Assembly: GCA_034440635.1 (NCBI GenBank)
Contig: JAOTON010000470.1
Location: 62,001-126,000 of the forward strand
Length of the DNA stretch: 64,000 bases
Reading direction: 5' to 3'
Origin: Lepas anatifera
Lineage: Eukaryota; Arthropoda; Thecostraca; Lepadidae
Shown: in pieces, positions 53,331 through 64,000 of the stretch
Position numbering within the stretch: position 1 is the stretch's first letter
How the letters are laid out: each line of letters opens with the position of its first letter
Notes under the pieces: model-generated
Seen by the model: the letters and a program-made list of their open reading frames with translations, nothing else
Told to the model about the DNA's origin: nothing
Database searches by the model: none
Made by a program: the position numbers and the translations under genes

Positions 53331-55478
53331 TTTGGGGCCCCCATAGCTGACTGATTTGGTTCCTGAGCCATGGTTTGGGCACTGGGGGCCTCTATGATGA
53401 CTTGGCGGCTTCTGAGCGGCATAGGCATAGGAAACTGGAGAGTGGCGGGCCAGGGGAGCCACTGGCCCTCCACTGTTTTGTGGTGGACCGCTGCAACGCA
53501 TATGCAAATATCAGCAACTGCAATATAAAACAAGAAACCCGGGCGGGCACAGCTTGTCTGGGAAAGTCCAGTTTTGGCGTATGCCCTCTGCAAAACCCCT
53601 GGACCGAAAGCGCTTCATGAAAAAGGCCAAGGCACCTACTACCCGAGTGCTCCCAGATGGACCCCGAAAACTGGACCCAATCAAACTCTGGCCCAGACCG
53701 CTCCCAACACAGAGTGCTAATTCGGACACGCAACCCGCACCACAAGCCGAGCAGCAGCCGTCCCTCGGTCATCAACGCGCGTGAAGAGCCGTCTAAAGGC
53801 CGTCTTTCACTACGAAGTGAAAAAATATCACCACAGAGCTATTCGATGCGAGGGAACTGTTGGAAAAGACGTAACTAACACACAATGTATGGAAATACTT
53901 AGTGTAGGCCGGTGTGTACGCGTGTATTATCGACGCCAAATGAACAGTTTTAAAAATGCTCATACTTATGGGCCCCTTGGGCTGGGGGCCCCCCTTGAGG
54001 TGGGCCCCCTCTGGGGTTGGCCCCCCCACTTTTCAACCGGTTCCTACGCCCCTGTCCGGGGGAATGCCATTTACTCTCTCAGAACCAAAAAAGCTTGGGG
54101 AAAAACTATGTTTTGCCCCCCTTCTCCAAGATGTTTCCATCCTTTCTTCCCGGCTGCTTTTTTATTTATAAGCAAGGTTTTGGTGTTCCAACTTCCAACT
54201 GAGCCAGTCAACTTCAGTGTAAATATTGGACATTGGTCCTCTTGATATTTAAAATTTCTTTTGAGTGAATGACTCTTGGATAGCAAAAGAAAGCATGCTT
54301 TTGCCACATCTCCCACCCCGAAACGTTTGCTTATTTCCACTCCGACGTGGTTTTACCCCCCCCGAACTTACCGTCTAGTTAGGTTGTGACCAGATGTTTC
54401 ACTGAGAGGCGTTATTATTATTATTGTTTTGCTTTTTTACTTTGGCTTGCCCCAAACCTGTCGACTAGATCCGCCACTGCATTCGAATCCTTGGATCATT
54501 CGTGTCCCTAGGCTTATGGGGTCCAGCTTCTCTGTATGCCGTTACAGGGTATCATACTATGAGATCAAATTCATTGTTGCATCTTTTTTCAAAGGTTACA
54601 AGTACACACGAATTCGAAGAGCGAGGTGTTCAGTGAACTCTGGTGACCTCGTTATTGACATGACCTCAAAATAGATAGAAACACTCAGATTCTACATTCC
54701 AATAGCTTTCGAATGCTGTTTTGAAACTTTATCTAGCTATTCTGGGAGCTAGGTTGCATCCTGGTTTTGTCGGCCTCATTTTGAAGAACGAAATAGCATT
54801 CCATGGATTAATAAATGACAACATAACTCGTTAACTTGACCTGACCTGATACGAATGTTTAGTGGCGGATCGAGCCGGTAGGTTTGGGGGAAAGCCAAAG
54901 TCGACATGCAAAAAAATTGTCACGCGGGGGAGAATGCCACAACTCAACGAGACGGTAGGTTTTGGGGGTTAACCCAAAGTCGATAAGCAAAAATAAAACA
55001 ACAAAAAACGCCGCGGGGTCAAAAATGTGGCCACAAGATGCTTGTTTTGGTATCTAAGGCAAAATGCTTACACTGAAGCTGATTGGTTCTGTTTGAAGTT
55101 GAGAGTTGAAGCCATGGGTGGAGATCCCGGGGGGTTGAGGGGTTAGGACCCCCCTGATATGGAAATCGAGAGAACCTGGGGGGATCTGCCCGGGTCCTTT
55201 AACTTCTGCCTTCGCAAAATATGTTCCGACCCATAAGTAATAATGGTTCAATTCGGGGCATTTGTGAGATCAGCTTAGTCCTAATTTGACATATTCTGTC
55301 CCTTTGCATCTTCTTTGTAGAGGGGTACTAGAGACCAGGGGCGGCGCCACAGCTTTGCGTCAGGAAAAGCCCGGGCCCCCAGGCTGTTCTAATGTCTCTC
55401 ACCTGAACTAAGCAGTACCCCAAGTCGATCGTTCACAGAAGGCACATGATGTAGTGATGGGCCAGGCTCTTACCTTAA

Positions 55479-57226
55479 CACACACAGTGGAGAGGGGTCT
55501 GGCGTCAACGCGCAGTGAAGGGTGTAGTAAAGTGCCACCCTGAGATCTCGTAAACAAAGAGGGTTAGAAAATCACCCGTTGGGGGAGGGGTGCGTGGAGG
55601 CGATGGTGATCTGCGTTATCGGTACGTTTCATTTGCCTAGGTCAGTATCTTCAATGTCAAACAAGGTTGTAACGGTCACATATGGGCCATACTGGAGACC
55701 TATTGGGAAACACTGTGATTATCAAGGTTGTGCGTTTCAGAATTTTGGTGAGTCAGCTCGACTCATGTCTTCTGCAGTAAACTGTTGACGTAAATCCAAT
55801 TCAACTCGTCAGAAGAAATTCGGTGACCCGACTCAACTCTGACTCAAGCTTCAATCCGGTTAACTCAATTCTGACTTAACTCAAAACTCAAGTCGACTCA
55901 ACTTTGACTCAAGCTCAAAATGAAATTAATTTAAGAAGAATAATAAATATGTCAATGATTTAGAGCGAACTAATTTTTGATAAATCCAATAAAACATAAT
56001 GAACATAAATACATGAATAAAAAATGACGCATAAACAAAGATAACTATTGTAAAATATAATAAGATATCAAAATATAAATATATATATATATATAAAATA
56101 TTTCAACTTTAAAGATCAACAATAGATCAAAATCAACTACAATAAATCATGGCAATATCTTCAAAATGTTTTCATTTGAGTTCTTACTAGCAGCTTAGTG
56201 TTACACCAAGCATAAGCAGTAATTGCACCCTCACAGGCAGTACTTATCAGGAAAGGTGACAGCTCTAGAGGTCTAACTTTGTACGCTTGTGGCATAATAA
56301 GTCAACTGATCAGGATGCTAGCAGCATTGGAAAATGCAGGTATATTCAAACACTTATATGCAGCATCATACTTATCTGTTAAGTCACATCTTTCGTCAAC
56401 TATTTGACCCGCCGGCTTTTTGAGTCAACTCAACTCAGTTCATTGGTGCGATATGAACCAACGCAGCTCGACCCATTGGTCTAAATTTTTTATTGAACTC
56501 AACTCAGAGCCAAATGATGCAGATTTTGAGTTAAACTCTGACTCAAGAGCCGTGCAACTCTGGTGATTATCCAGAAAAGACCGGGAATACCTTCACTAAA
56601 AGTGCATTCCCGGCGGTGGGGTCGGGTGGTGGCCTCGGGTTCTCCGTGACAGGTCCCTTGATGGCTTTAGGGAGTCTTAGACTCTAAAAACCGAACTGAG
56701 AACAACTTGGACACAATTAAAAATGAACGTGGACTAAGAACTGACACTGTAGCAGCCTAAGGGCGGTAAATGAGGGTTTGACTTTGAAAATAGTATTTGA
56801 CATTGACCTGTAAAATTGACCTTGACAGTGAGCAGGCTTGTCTATGAAGTCATAGCATACGCTATACTGAGTAATGCCATCTGTCCGGAACAGTGGGAAA
56901 AAAGATCTTAGCCTGTGACCTTGACCTTTATGTGGGGTTACCATGGCATATAATCCGTTTATATGACGTTATTACGTCATCACTTGGTCTGCAGTGCAGG
57001 CGAACTGGTGCGACCGCGCGATTGTGACGGTATCAAAATATAGGTCTGACTTTGAAAGTCTATAAGTAAAAAAACTATGAACCGATTTTCAAAAATGGTG
57101 CACCAATCGACGTGCTCATGCATTCTCACAGAGGTGGTCAATCAACGCATTCTGGCGGCGAACGGTTCTCCAGCCACCTTTGAAAAATAAGTGGGGGACA
57201 CTTTAAGGACTCCTCCACTGTGCGTC
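55479..57226. mobile_element. TTAA-type element, family 4, nested
   Basis: TTAA (55475-55478) is followed by CACACACAGTGGAGAGGGG and a second CAGTGAAG 28 bp on. The right end CCTCCACTGTGCGTC is next to TTGA. The body at 56700-57180 matches 59040-59530. The AT-rich insert 55795-56570 has many GACTCAACTC-type motifs and may be a further insertion. Confidence 0.6.
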
Positions 57227-57229
57227 TTG

Positions 57230-58435
57230 AGGCCCCCGAGCAGTGTTAGTATCCCTGAGCCGGTATGGCCCCCTGAGTCGATTTGTCGCTCCCTGAGCTG
57301 ATTTAGGGCCCCTTAGCTGGGCTAGACCGCTAAATTGGCGTGGAATACCCGCGTTGGTGTTGCCCCCAGCCCCCCCCCACCCCTGAGCTGGCTCCTTTAG
57401 CAGTTTTGGGATCCCGTGAAGTTAAGCTTGTCTGCGGCCCCTGAAATAGCCAAAGGCCCGGTTTAGGCCCTTGGACTGGTGAGGGGCCTTCAGCTGGTCT
57501 GGGCCCTTTACATGGTCGGGTACCCTGCAGTGATCGAGACCCCTGGCTGAACTGAACCCCTAATAGTTGTGACATGGGCTACTGAGCTAATCGTGGGCAC
57601 GTTAGCTGGTCCAGGACCCCTGAACTTTTATGGGGCTTTCCAGGTGGTGTTCGGACTCTTGAGCTGGTCTGCACCCCTGAATTGAATTTGTGCCTCCTCA
57701 TATTAGAGTTTCGCTGTGGCCATTGGTCTATTCTGGGGCACATGGGCTTATCTTGAGGCACATGGGCTGATCTAGACCCCTGAGTTGGCACTGGGGCCCT
57801 GAGCTCTTTGGGGGCCCTTTGTCTTGTCTGACCCTCTCGAATTTGTATGGGGGTTCCCACAGATGGTTTCGGGACCCCTGAGATGTTCTGGACCCCCTGA
57901 GTTGGTTTTTGGGCCTACTGAGGTGGAACTTTACTACGGGCCTCTGAACAGTTCTTTGGGCCCCCTGAAAGACTCTTGCACAAGACGTTCTAGATTTGAA
58001 CTTGAGTCGCCCGGTCACTATTGTCCCCAGGGTTTTTCTGGACCTCCTTAGTGGCTTTGGGGTCCCTCAGCAGGCCTGGGTCACTGACTTGTTGGTGGGC
58101 TCCCTGACTTGATATTGAGTACCCTCAGCTGATCTGGGGTCTCTTTAGATAACCAGGCCCCACACTGATCTTGAAACCCAGGCACTGGAGTCCCCTGACT
58201 TTGTTCTGGTCGGTAAACTGGTATCAGCTGATCTTGGCCCCCTGAGTTGGTTCTGAGCCTCCTTAGGGGAGTTTGCTCGTTTGATTTGCTTACTGGCTCG
58301 GCCTTAGACCACACGCTGGTTTGGGACCCCTAAGCTGGTAAGAACCCCTTATATGGAATTATTGAGGCGGCCATGAGCTGGTCTAAGGCCTCTGAGAGGA
58401 TTCAGCTTGGGTCCTAACCTCCCCCTGTAAAAATT
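57230..58435. repeat. Degenerate minisatellite array, about 1.2 kb
   Basis: Units such as CCCCTGAGCTGGTCTGGG repeat at roughly 28-31 bp. They are the same class as 50521-51130, in a different element. Confidence 0.8.
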
Positions 58436-58452
58436 CTGTGGCGGCGCCCCTG

Positions 58453-59538
58453 GATATATCTATTGGAAATGCATAGGAAAAACAAAAATTGGGCTGTATT
58501 TGTGTTGATACAGCTGAGAAAACATTCATATTCTCCAAATCTTAGTATCCTTGGCCCCTTCCCAGGCTTATGTTGCAATGCTGGACCTGTGAGAGGTCAT
58601 CTCGGGCTACTCAAGCAGTTTTTAGACATATAGGGGGGATTCCAGGACAGGTCGACCAAGGCTTGACACCACCATGAGATCGATTTTTTGTTCTGCAAAT
58701 CCAGCTAATAACGATCTTGGTCAATGCCATGCTCCTACAGTATCATCCTCTAATCCATAGTCATGATTTGGTAAGAAGGATTTAATGCATTCGGTGTTCA
58801 GGAATACCTTGTGACACAGTGTCCTCAGAAAATATCCGGGAGTAGGTCTCATGGACAATGTACATATAAATTCTGAGAAGGTCACTTGATTTCTTTCTCT
58901 TCACTTTTCTTTTCACTTGATAATTTCTTGGGTCACTTAAGCAGGTTCTCATGTATTAGTCAATAGTTTTGCATGGCATATGCAAAGGACTGTGTTAACA
59001 TTAAGGTGAACCCCTTGCTTCTGTAAGTCAATTATGAAATGTAAAATATAACTGACACTATAGCAGCCTTTAAGCGGGAAATGAGGGGTTGACCTTGAAA
59101 ATGACCTTTGGACTGACCTGTGACGTTGAACTGAGCTTGAGTAGCCTTAACTCTGAAGTCATAGCGTAACATACGGCATGCTGAATGATGCTATCTGACA
59201 GGAATACTGGGATCAATGACATTAACCTGTAACCTTTGACATTGACATTCATGTGGAGTGGCCTTGACATATGACCTGATTCTGTAACGTTATCACGTCA
59301 CCATTCGGTCTACAGTGCGGGTGAGATGGTGCCCCTAAGCGATTGCAGTGGTCTGAAAATATAGGTCTGACTTTGGAAGCTTATAAAAATCATTCACCGA
59401 TTTTCAAAATAATTATACCAATCAATCAGCTCATAGATTCTCTCAAATACAGCCAAGTAGCGTTTTCCGGCGGTGAACGTTTTCCGGTCACCTCGAAAAA
59501 GTGAGTGGGACACTTTAGGGTCCCCTTCGCTGCGTGTG
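58453..59538. mobile_element. TTAA-type element, family 4, right part
   Basis: It ends TTCGCTGCGTGTG followed by TTAA (59539-59542). Matching blocks with 56700-57190 include GACACTATAGCAGCC, GGTCTACAGTGCGGG and AATATAGGTCTGACTTT. The left part is separated by, or lost at, the insertion ending at 58452. Confidence 0.6.
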
Positions 59539-59542
59539 TTAA

Positions 59543-60436
59543 GAAAGTTGGCAACAAAATACTAAAAACTAGGAACAATTCGACCGCTTTTAGGGGCCAT
59601 GTCTGGATTAACCGGCCCTACGTACATACCTACACAGGAAAATGGAACACGTATGTACCTACCTTTTAGACAATGGAATTATGCGCTTTGACCGTTTGCT
59701 TCGCTTGTCTTCATTCGCATTGTATTATTTCTTGGCATTACTAAATATTTCGATGTCAGAGAAGTCTTGGAGTATCCTACATTTACTTATTTATGCAACA
59801 GAAGGACACTGGTCCCATAGCACACGCACTGGAGCGGGGTTTGGCACTAACAAGCACTGGAGAGAGGGGCCTGATAGGCCTCCTAAGATCTCGGAAACTA
59901 AGAGGCGTAGAAAAACACCGTTTGAGGAGTGGGTGGGGGCTATGGATAACTACATCATGGCCAATTATTATTGACCTAGGTCAATATCTTCAAGGCCAAG
60001 CGAGGTCATAAGGGTCAAATATTGACCATGCTGGGGACCGCGTGGAAAATGCTGTTATTATGCGGGAAAAAGGGGAATAATCTAAAGGCGGACCAGGGTC
60101 ATAGGGGAAGGTCGCAAAGAACCTTCCCTACAGATTTTGTGTCTAGGTCATTCAAGGTCATTGACCTATTAGGTCACAACATGGTATACTACTTATAATG
60201 TACATACATTATAACTAGCATTATAGCAACTGAAGTGCTTGGCGGTAAACGAGGACTGACCTTTCCCAATGACCTTTGACCTTGACCTTTGACTTTGGCC
60301 TTTGCATTGAGGTACCTTAACTATGACGTCATAGCGTAATAAAGGGGGCTCGATCATCCCACCCGAATCGGCTCGAATGGAAAAATACGAGTATAAACGG
60401 CAGTAAGTATATGCTAATCGATGATTCCGAGGTTAT
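59543..60436. other. AGGTCA-rich fragment without clear ends
   Basis: 59820-60340 resembles the superfamily body, with a double motif CACTGGAG at 59828 and 59856 (28-bp pitch) and TCAAGGTCA motifs at 60145-60175. The flanking TTAA is not preserved. No gene. Confidence 0.45.
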
Positions 60437-60440
60437 TTAA

Positions 60441-61276
60441 CACGCGCATTGATGGGGGTCTGAGCCACCTTCGGATTGACGAGGGGCGGGTACCCGCCCC
60501 CCTAAGATCTCGAGAACCACGGTAGGTAGCAAAAACCGGTAAACGGCGTTGGGTAGCCCATCCGCTTCTCCATCGAAAATATTTTAACCATTTTTTGTCA
60601 GGTCACATTTAGGGTCACAAGAGGTCAAAACATGCCATCATAGGGATAACATGTGAATTAAGTTTTTCGGCCATTACATCTGAACAAGTAAAGATAGAGC
60701 AAAACAACTTAAACTCTATGAATCCTCGCAGCACGCCGAATCGAGTGATATAAGAGTTGACCTTGCTAGGTCAAATCAAAGATTTGACTTGACTTGAGGT
60801 AAGGTCAGGGTCAAATTATATAAAATGCATATCATTAGAACCGCAAAACCAAGGCGAGTCTAATGAAGCTAAAATAAACGCTCTATCACCATCCGTTACT
60901 GAGTTATTCAGTAAAAACCATATTTCCCATGTATTACCAATGGAGAGGTCATGCTTCGTACCTGACCTTAGGTCATCGATATCAAAAATACCGGAACATA
61001 TTTTAGAGAACTCGGTGGGCCCATTATGTGATATGAGTTTCAATTGGATAAGTTCACCCTGCTCTGACTTATGCTATCTTAAATTTTTTGAGGTCAGGTC
61101 ACTTGACCTGTACTGGTGACCTGACCTGAGATGACCTATCCTTAAAATTTTCACAGAAGTTGCAAAAATGATGAGGGAAAAGGTATACCAAGTACGGCGG
61201 CGCTGCGCGCCGCTGTTTTTCTGCTGTCTCCAAAAAACCCGAGGGGGGTGGGTACCCGCCCCCGTCAATGCGCGTG
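60441..61276. mobile_element. TTAA-type element, family 1, complete 836-bp copy
   Basis: TTAA at 60437-60440 and 61277-61280. The left end has ATTGA motifs at 60448 and 60475 (27 bp apart); the right end GTCAATGCGCGTG is single. The palindrome GGGGCGGGTACCCGCCCC is at 60483-60500, and the hairpin CGGCGGCGC/GCGCCGC near 61196-61215. Inverse orientation relative to 9093-9927 and 42409-43264. Confidence 0.88.
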
Positions 61277-61835
61277 TTAAGTTCCATTTTCAATTATTTC
61301 AGTCTCCCCCAAGATGCACTCAAAATAGGCTAAAGAGCATGTCATGTAGATGTACGAGATAATTAAAAACAGGACCATGGTTGCATCATAAGGACTTATG
61401 AAAGCACTGCAAAAGTTCAGAACTTATTTTCCTAGATCAATTGAATTTTCTGTAAGATTTTCGATTCGTCTGCAAGAAGCTTAAACTCACGCCACGATGG
61501 GCCTACGAACCCACTTTGCCCCGGTGGGGGTGTTCGAACACCCCCTCGAACTCGGCCCTTATGTGGAATAGAAAAGTAAAACATGAAGGCTTGTGGGTAG
61601 CTCATAAAAATTCATGAAGAAACTATATTGGTCACTTTTTGGCTCAGGTCCATATTGAGGTTATGACAGGTCAAAGAAAGTGACATTTTGAGAATAATTT
61701 TTGGTCTGTAGCGTCTGACAGAGTTGAGTTAGAATCATTTTTGAGACACCATTCGCTTTCTCCCGTCACTGCAAATCTAATGATGTATAATATGACCACA
61801 TTAGGTAAAAAAACAAAAATTACCTTACCTCAGGT

Positions 61836-63125
61836 CAGGGGCGTAGCCAAGGGCGGGGGCAGCAGGGACAGCCGCCCCTCCCTGAGGGTCCGAAGGGCCC
61901 CTTTATGACACGGGCCACGCGAAGTGCAGCTCGCCCGCACTATGCTCTGTGGCCAAATTTGAAATTTCATACCAGACCGGGCCCTCTTAACACGCGCCCC
62001 GCTGGGGAGGGAGGGCGAAATTCTCCCCTTCCTGGTTTTCCCCAGATAGCTCAAAAACGAAGAGACGCAGAACAGCGAAACTTGCAGTACCTTATCTCTG
62101 ATCAATTTTACACATCTGATAAAATTTTGAGTTAAGGTCACTTCAGGTCAAGGACCTATTCAAGGTCAAGTGACCTAAACTCAAAACCTTAAATCACGAG
62201 TTTGAAGCAGCCCAGGGAACATTAGCAAACGGATCAGTTTGAAACTTCCACAACATGATAAGGTCAGAAGGGTCTAAAAATCTGCTATCTCTGAATTTTG
62301 ATATTGTTGACCTAAGGTGGGGTCAATTTGTTGGTCACCCCATTATAAGTCTATGGTGAAAAATAGAATTGGCTCGTTTTCAGTAAATAATGGATAGATA
62401 AAACTGAAAATCCTCAAACCGTCTATTCCTACCACGATCTTGACCATTGACTTGAGCTTTTGAGCATCTGACCTCTCAAAGGTCATACCAGGTCACGGGA
62501 GCATAGAGTGATTGTTTTGCCAATAAAGTCTCACTGAATTGAGATAAAGCTCCCATTTTGATTGCATTGTGTTTATATTGTCACGGACAGTCGGTTGATA
62601 TGTAACATGACCATACCAGGTCACTCTGTGACCCTGGCCTAGCTCGAGGTCAGGTCATTTTGACTATTTAACCTAGCAAGGTTATATTATGCATCATTCG
62701 ATTCGCCGCGATAAGAGGAATCCAATGATGCGTAAATATTTGCTCTAGCTCCTGTAAGAGCAGATCTAGAGAGGGAAACGTACACTGCTCTGTTGTAAGC
62801 CATTCTTTGACCTATGCTGACCTCAATATTGACCTGACATAAAAGCTCTTCGTATAAAATATCTTCGTCTTGTCCAGAACTTTCGAACGCCGCCCGTAAT
62901 TTCCCTTTAGCTTTCGTGGGGAACGAGATACGGAGGGGGCGAAAAACGCCCCCCCAGCGGGGCGCGTCATGCAAGGGACCCCAGCGGGGCGCGTATTAAG
63001 CCCTCTTCAGCACTATTCTGTAACAAGTAGGACCATTTTTCCCCATCAGGACCCTTTTGGCGCTGTCACAGGGGCCCTTTTTGGGGCGCCGCCCCTCCCT
63101 GAGAGAAAACCTGGCTACGCCCCTG
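61836..63125. mobile_element. hAT-type MITE, middle layer of the nest
   Basis: The termini CAGGGGCGTAGCCAAGG and CTGGCTACGCCCCTG are the same family as 228-414. The octamer CCTCAGGT flanks it on both sides (61828-61835 and 63126-63133). Its own sequence is interrupted after GGGCCCTC by the TTAA element. Confidence 0.9.
61991..62995. mobile_element. TTAA-type element, innermost layer, 1,005 bp
   Basis: TTAA at 61987-61990 and 62996-62999. The left end CACGCGCCCCGCTGGGG is single; the right has CCAGCGGGGCGCGT twice at a 27-bp pitch. The body contains AGGTCA motifs and is non-coding. This is the youngest insertion of the three layers. Confidence 0.88.
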
Positions 63126-63787
63126 CCTCAGGTCAGGTCAAGGTCATTTTTCAACCTAGCATAGTCAATATGGATATTAATCGACTCACTATAGCAATCC
63201 AAACGCAGTGGTATGAAATTCAAATATGTATCATCATGTCATACATAGCTATTGACCTAGGTTTGAAAACTGCTTAAGTAGCTCCAGATGACCTCTCAGA
63301 GATCACAGGTCAAAAATTGCAGCATGAACCTTTAAAGGAGCCCAGGATACTTCTACTTGGAAAATTTGAAGGTATTATCAGCTTTATAACAAATATCAGC
63401 TTTATTAACAAATACAGTTAATTTCGGTTTTTCTCATGCATTTCCAAAAGAGAGGTTTCAGTCCGTATTTGACCTTGGGTCATCAATATAAAAATCCCGG
63501 AACACATTTTGTAGAACTCGGTCGGACCATAATGTGTTATAAGTTTCAATCCGATATATTCACCCATTCCATACTTATGCCACCTTAATCATTTTTTTGA
63601 GGTGAGGTCACTTGACCTGTACTGTTGACCTGACCTGAGATGACCCAAACTTAAAATTTTGGGGAAAGTTGTGGAATTATCAAGGATAACGTGTGCCAAG
63701 TACGGAGACGCTTTGCGTCACGGTTTTTTCGTGCCGCTAGAAAAATCCGGGGGGGGTGTTCAAACACCCCACCGGGGCGAAAGTTAA

Positions 63788-64000
63788 CCTCTTGCTTGAG
63801 TTGGCTGTGACTTGTCGTTAAATCTATACAAAAGTGTTGTGTTTTAGCTACGTTCATAAGATTTGGATAATGTTTTTGCGATTTTTCCTATTTTAGCCCA
63901 GTTCTTCTTTTCTGTCAGTGCTTGATTTGAATTTTTCTAGGGCCAAAGGTGCCCAAAAAGTGATATAAAGTAACATATTAAGTTTTCTGGCTTTGGCGGA
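63788..64000. other. Right edge, nothing recognised
   Basis: AT-rich sequence without gene or repeat signal. Confidence 0.5.

Larger units (their letters stand above)
50377..54479. mobile_element. Probable composite hAT-like element carrying a minisatellite
   Basis: It starts CAGTGGCGGATCTCCGG and ends CTAGATCCGCCACTG. Flanking octamers CATTTGAT (50369-50376) and CATTCGAA (54480-54487) match at 6 of 8 positions. Inside are the left-end sequence repeated in direct orientation at 53409-53545 (AAATATCAGCAACTG), an inverse piece at 54040-54060 (TTCCTACGCCCCTGTCCGG), and the large array 50521-53330. No transposase is seen. The element may be two overlapping insertions. Confidence 0.5.
55336..58452. 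mobile_element. Probable 3.1-kb inverted-terminal element carrying an array
   Basis: It begins CAGGGGCGGCGCCACAG and ends CTGTGGCGGCGCCCCTG, a perfect 17-bp terminal inverted repeat. It contains a TTAA-type element (55479-57226) and a minisatellite (57185-58430). No convincing 8-bp duplication was found, so the hAT assignment rests on the CAG/CTG ends alone. Confidence 0.6.
61485..63783. mobile_element. TTAA-type element, family 3, outer layer of a triple nest
   Basis: TTAA at 61481-61484 and 63784-63787. Left motifs GCCACGATGGG and GCCCCGGTGGG are 27 bp apart (61491 and 61518); the right end CCCCACCGGGGCGAAAG is single. The palindrome GGGGGTGTTCGAACACCCCC lies at 61526-61545, its variant near 63751-63770. 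About 1.0 kb once the inner hAT element is removed. Confidence 0.8.

Noticed and set aside
55336..58452. Assigning a target duplication to the 3.1-kb element
   Set aside because: Flanking octamers CTAGAGAC and GATATATC do not match in any nearby register.

Overview
The window is eukaryotic nuclear DNA, most likely from an arthropod (perhaps a chelicerate or crustacean; the sequence does not decide this). The evidence is a split gene with GT-AG introns up to 24.8 kb long, dense nested DNA transposons, Penelope-like retroelements and tRNA-derived SINEs. There is no operon structure, and almost none of the short open frames are coding.

One host gene is clear. The plus strand carries the 3' half of a neuroendocrine convertase 2 gene (PC2, amontillado in insects). 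Five exons (11324-11424, 36261-36494, 43632-43796, 44421-44538, 46337-46504) join with matching phases into 261 residues. They cover the catalytic serine segment, the end of the subtilisin-like domain, the P domain and the C-terminal tail with its stop codon. No upstream exon was found in 1-11323, so the gene begins outside the window.

Layout. 1-11 kb: TTAA-flanked elements, a 187-bp hAT-type MITE, and two tandem copies of a 1.6-1.7 kb inverted-terminal element. 11.3-36.3 kb: the giant intron, holding a SINE, a LINE scrap, a piggyBac-like element (13.43-14.64 kb) and a 10.9 kb foldback element (15.44-26.35 kb). The foldback core contains Penelope-like RT/GIY-YIG remnants between (TA)n tracts, and one arm is split by a second 2.67 kb foldback with an 8-bp target duplication. 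36-46.5 kb: the last PC2 exons with TE copies between them. 46.5-64 kb: no host gene recognised; degenerate 30-bp minisatellite arrays inside hAT-like termini, then a three-level nest of transposons at 61.5-63.8 kb.

The most notable pattern is a superfamily of TTAA-flanked non-autonomous elements. Families with different terminal sequences share one architecture: one end has a single terminal motif, the other has two copies at a pitch of almost always 27 bp, followed by a perfect palindrome whose sequence differs between families while the symmetry is kept. Many bodies are packed with AGGTCA motifs, the nuclear-receptor half-site.
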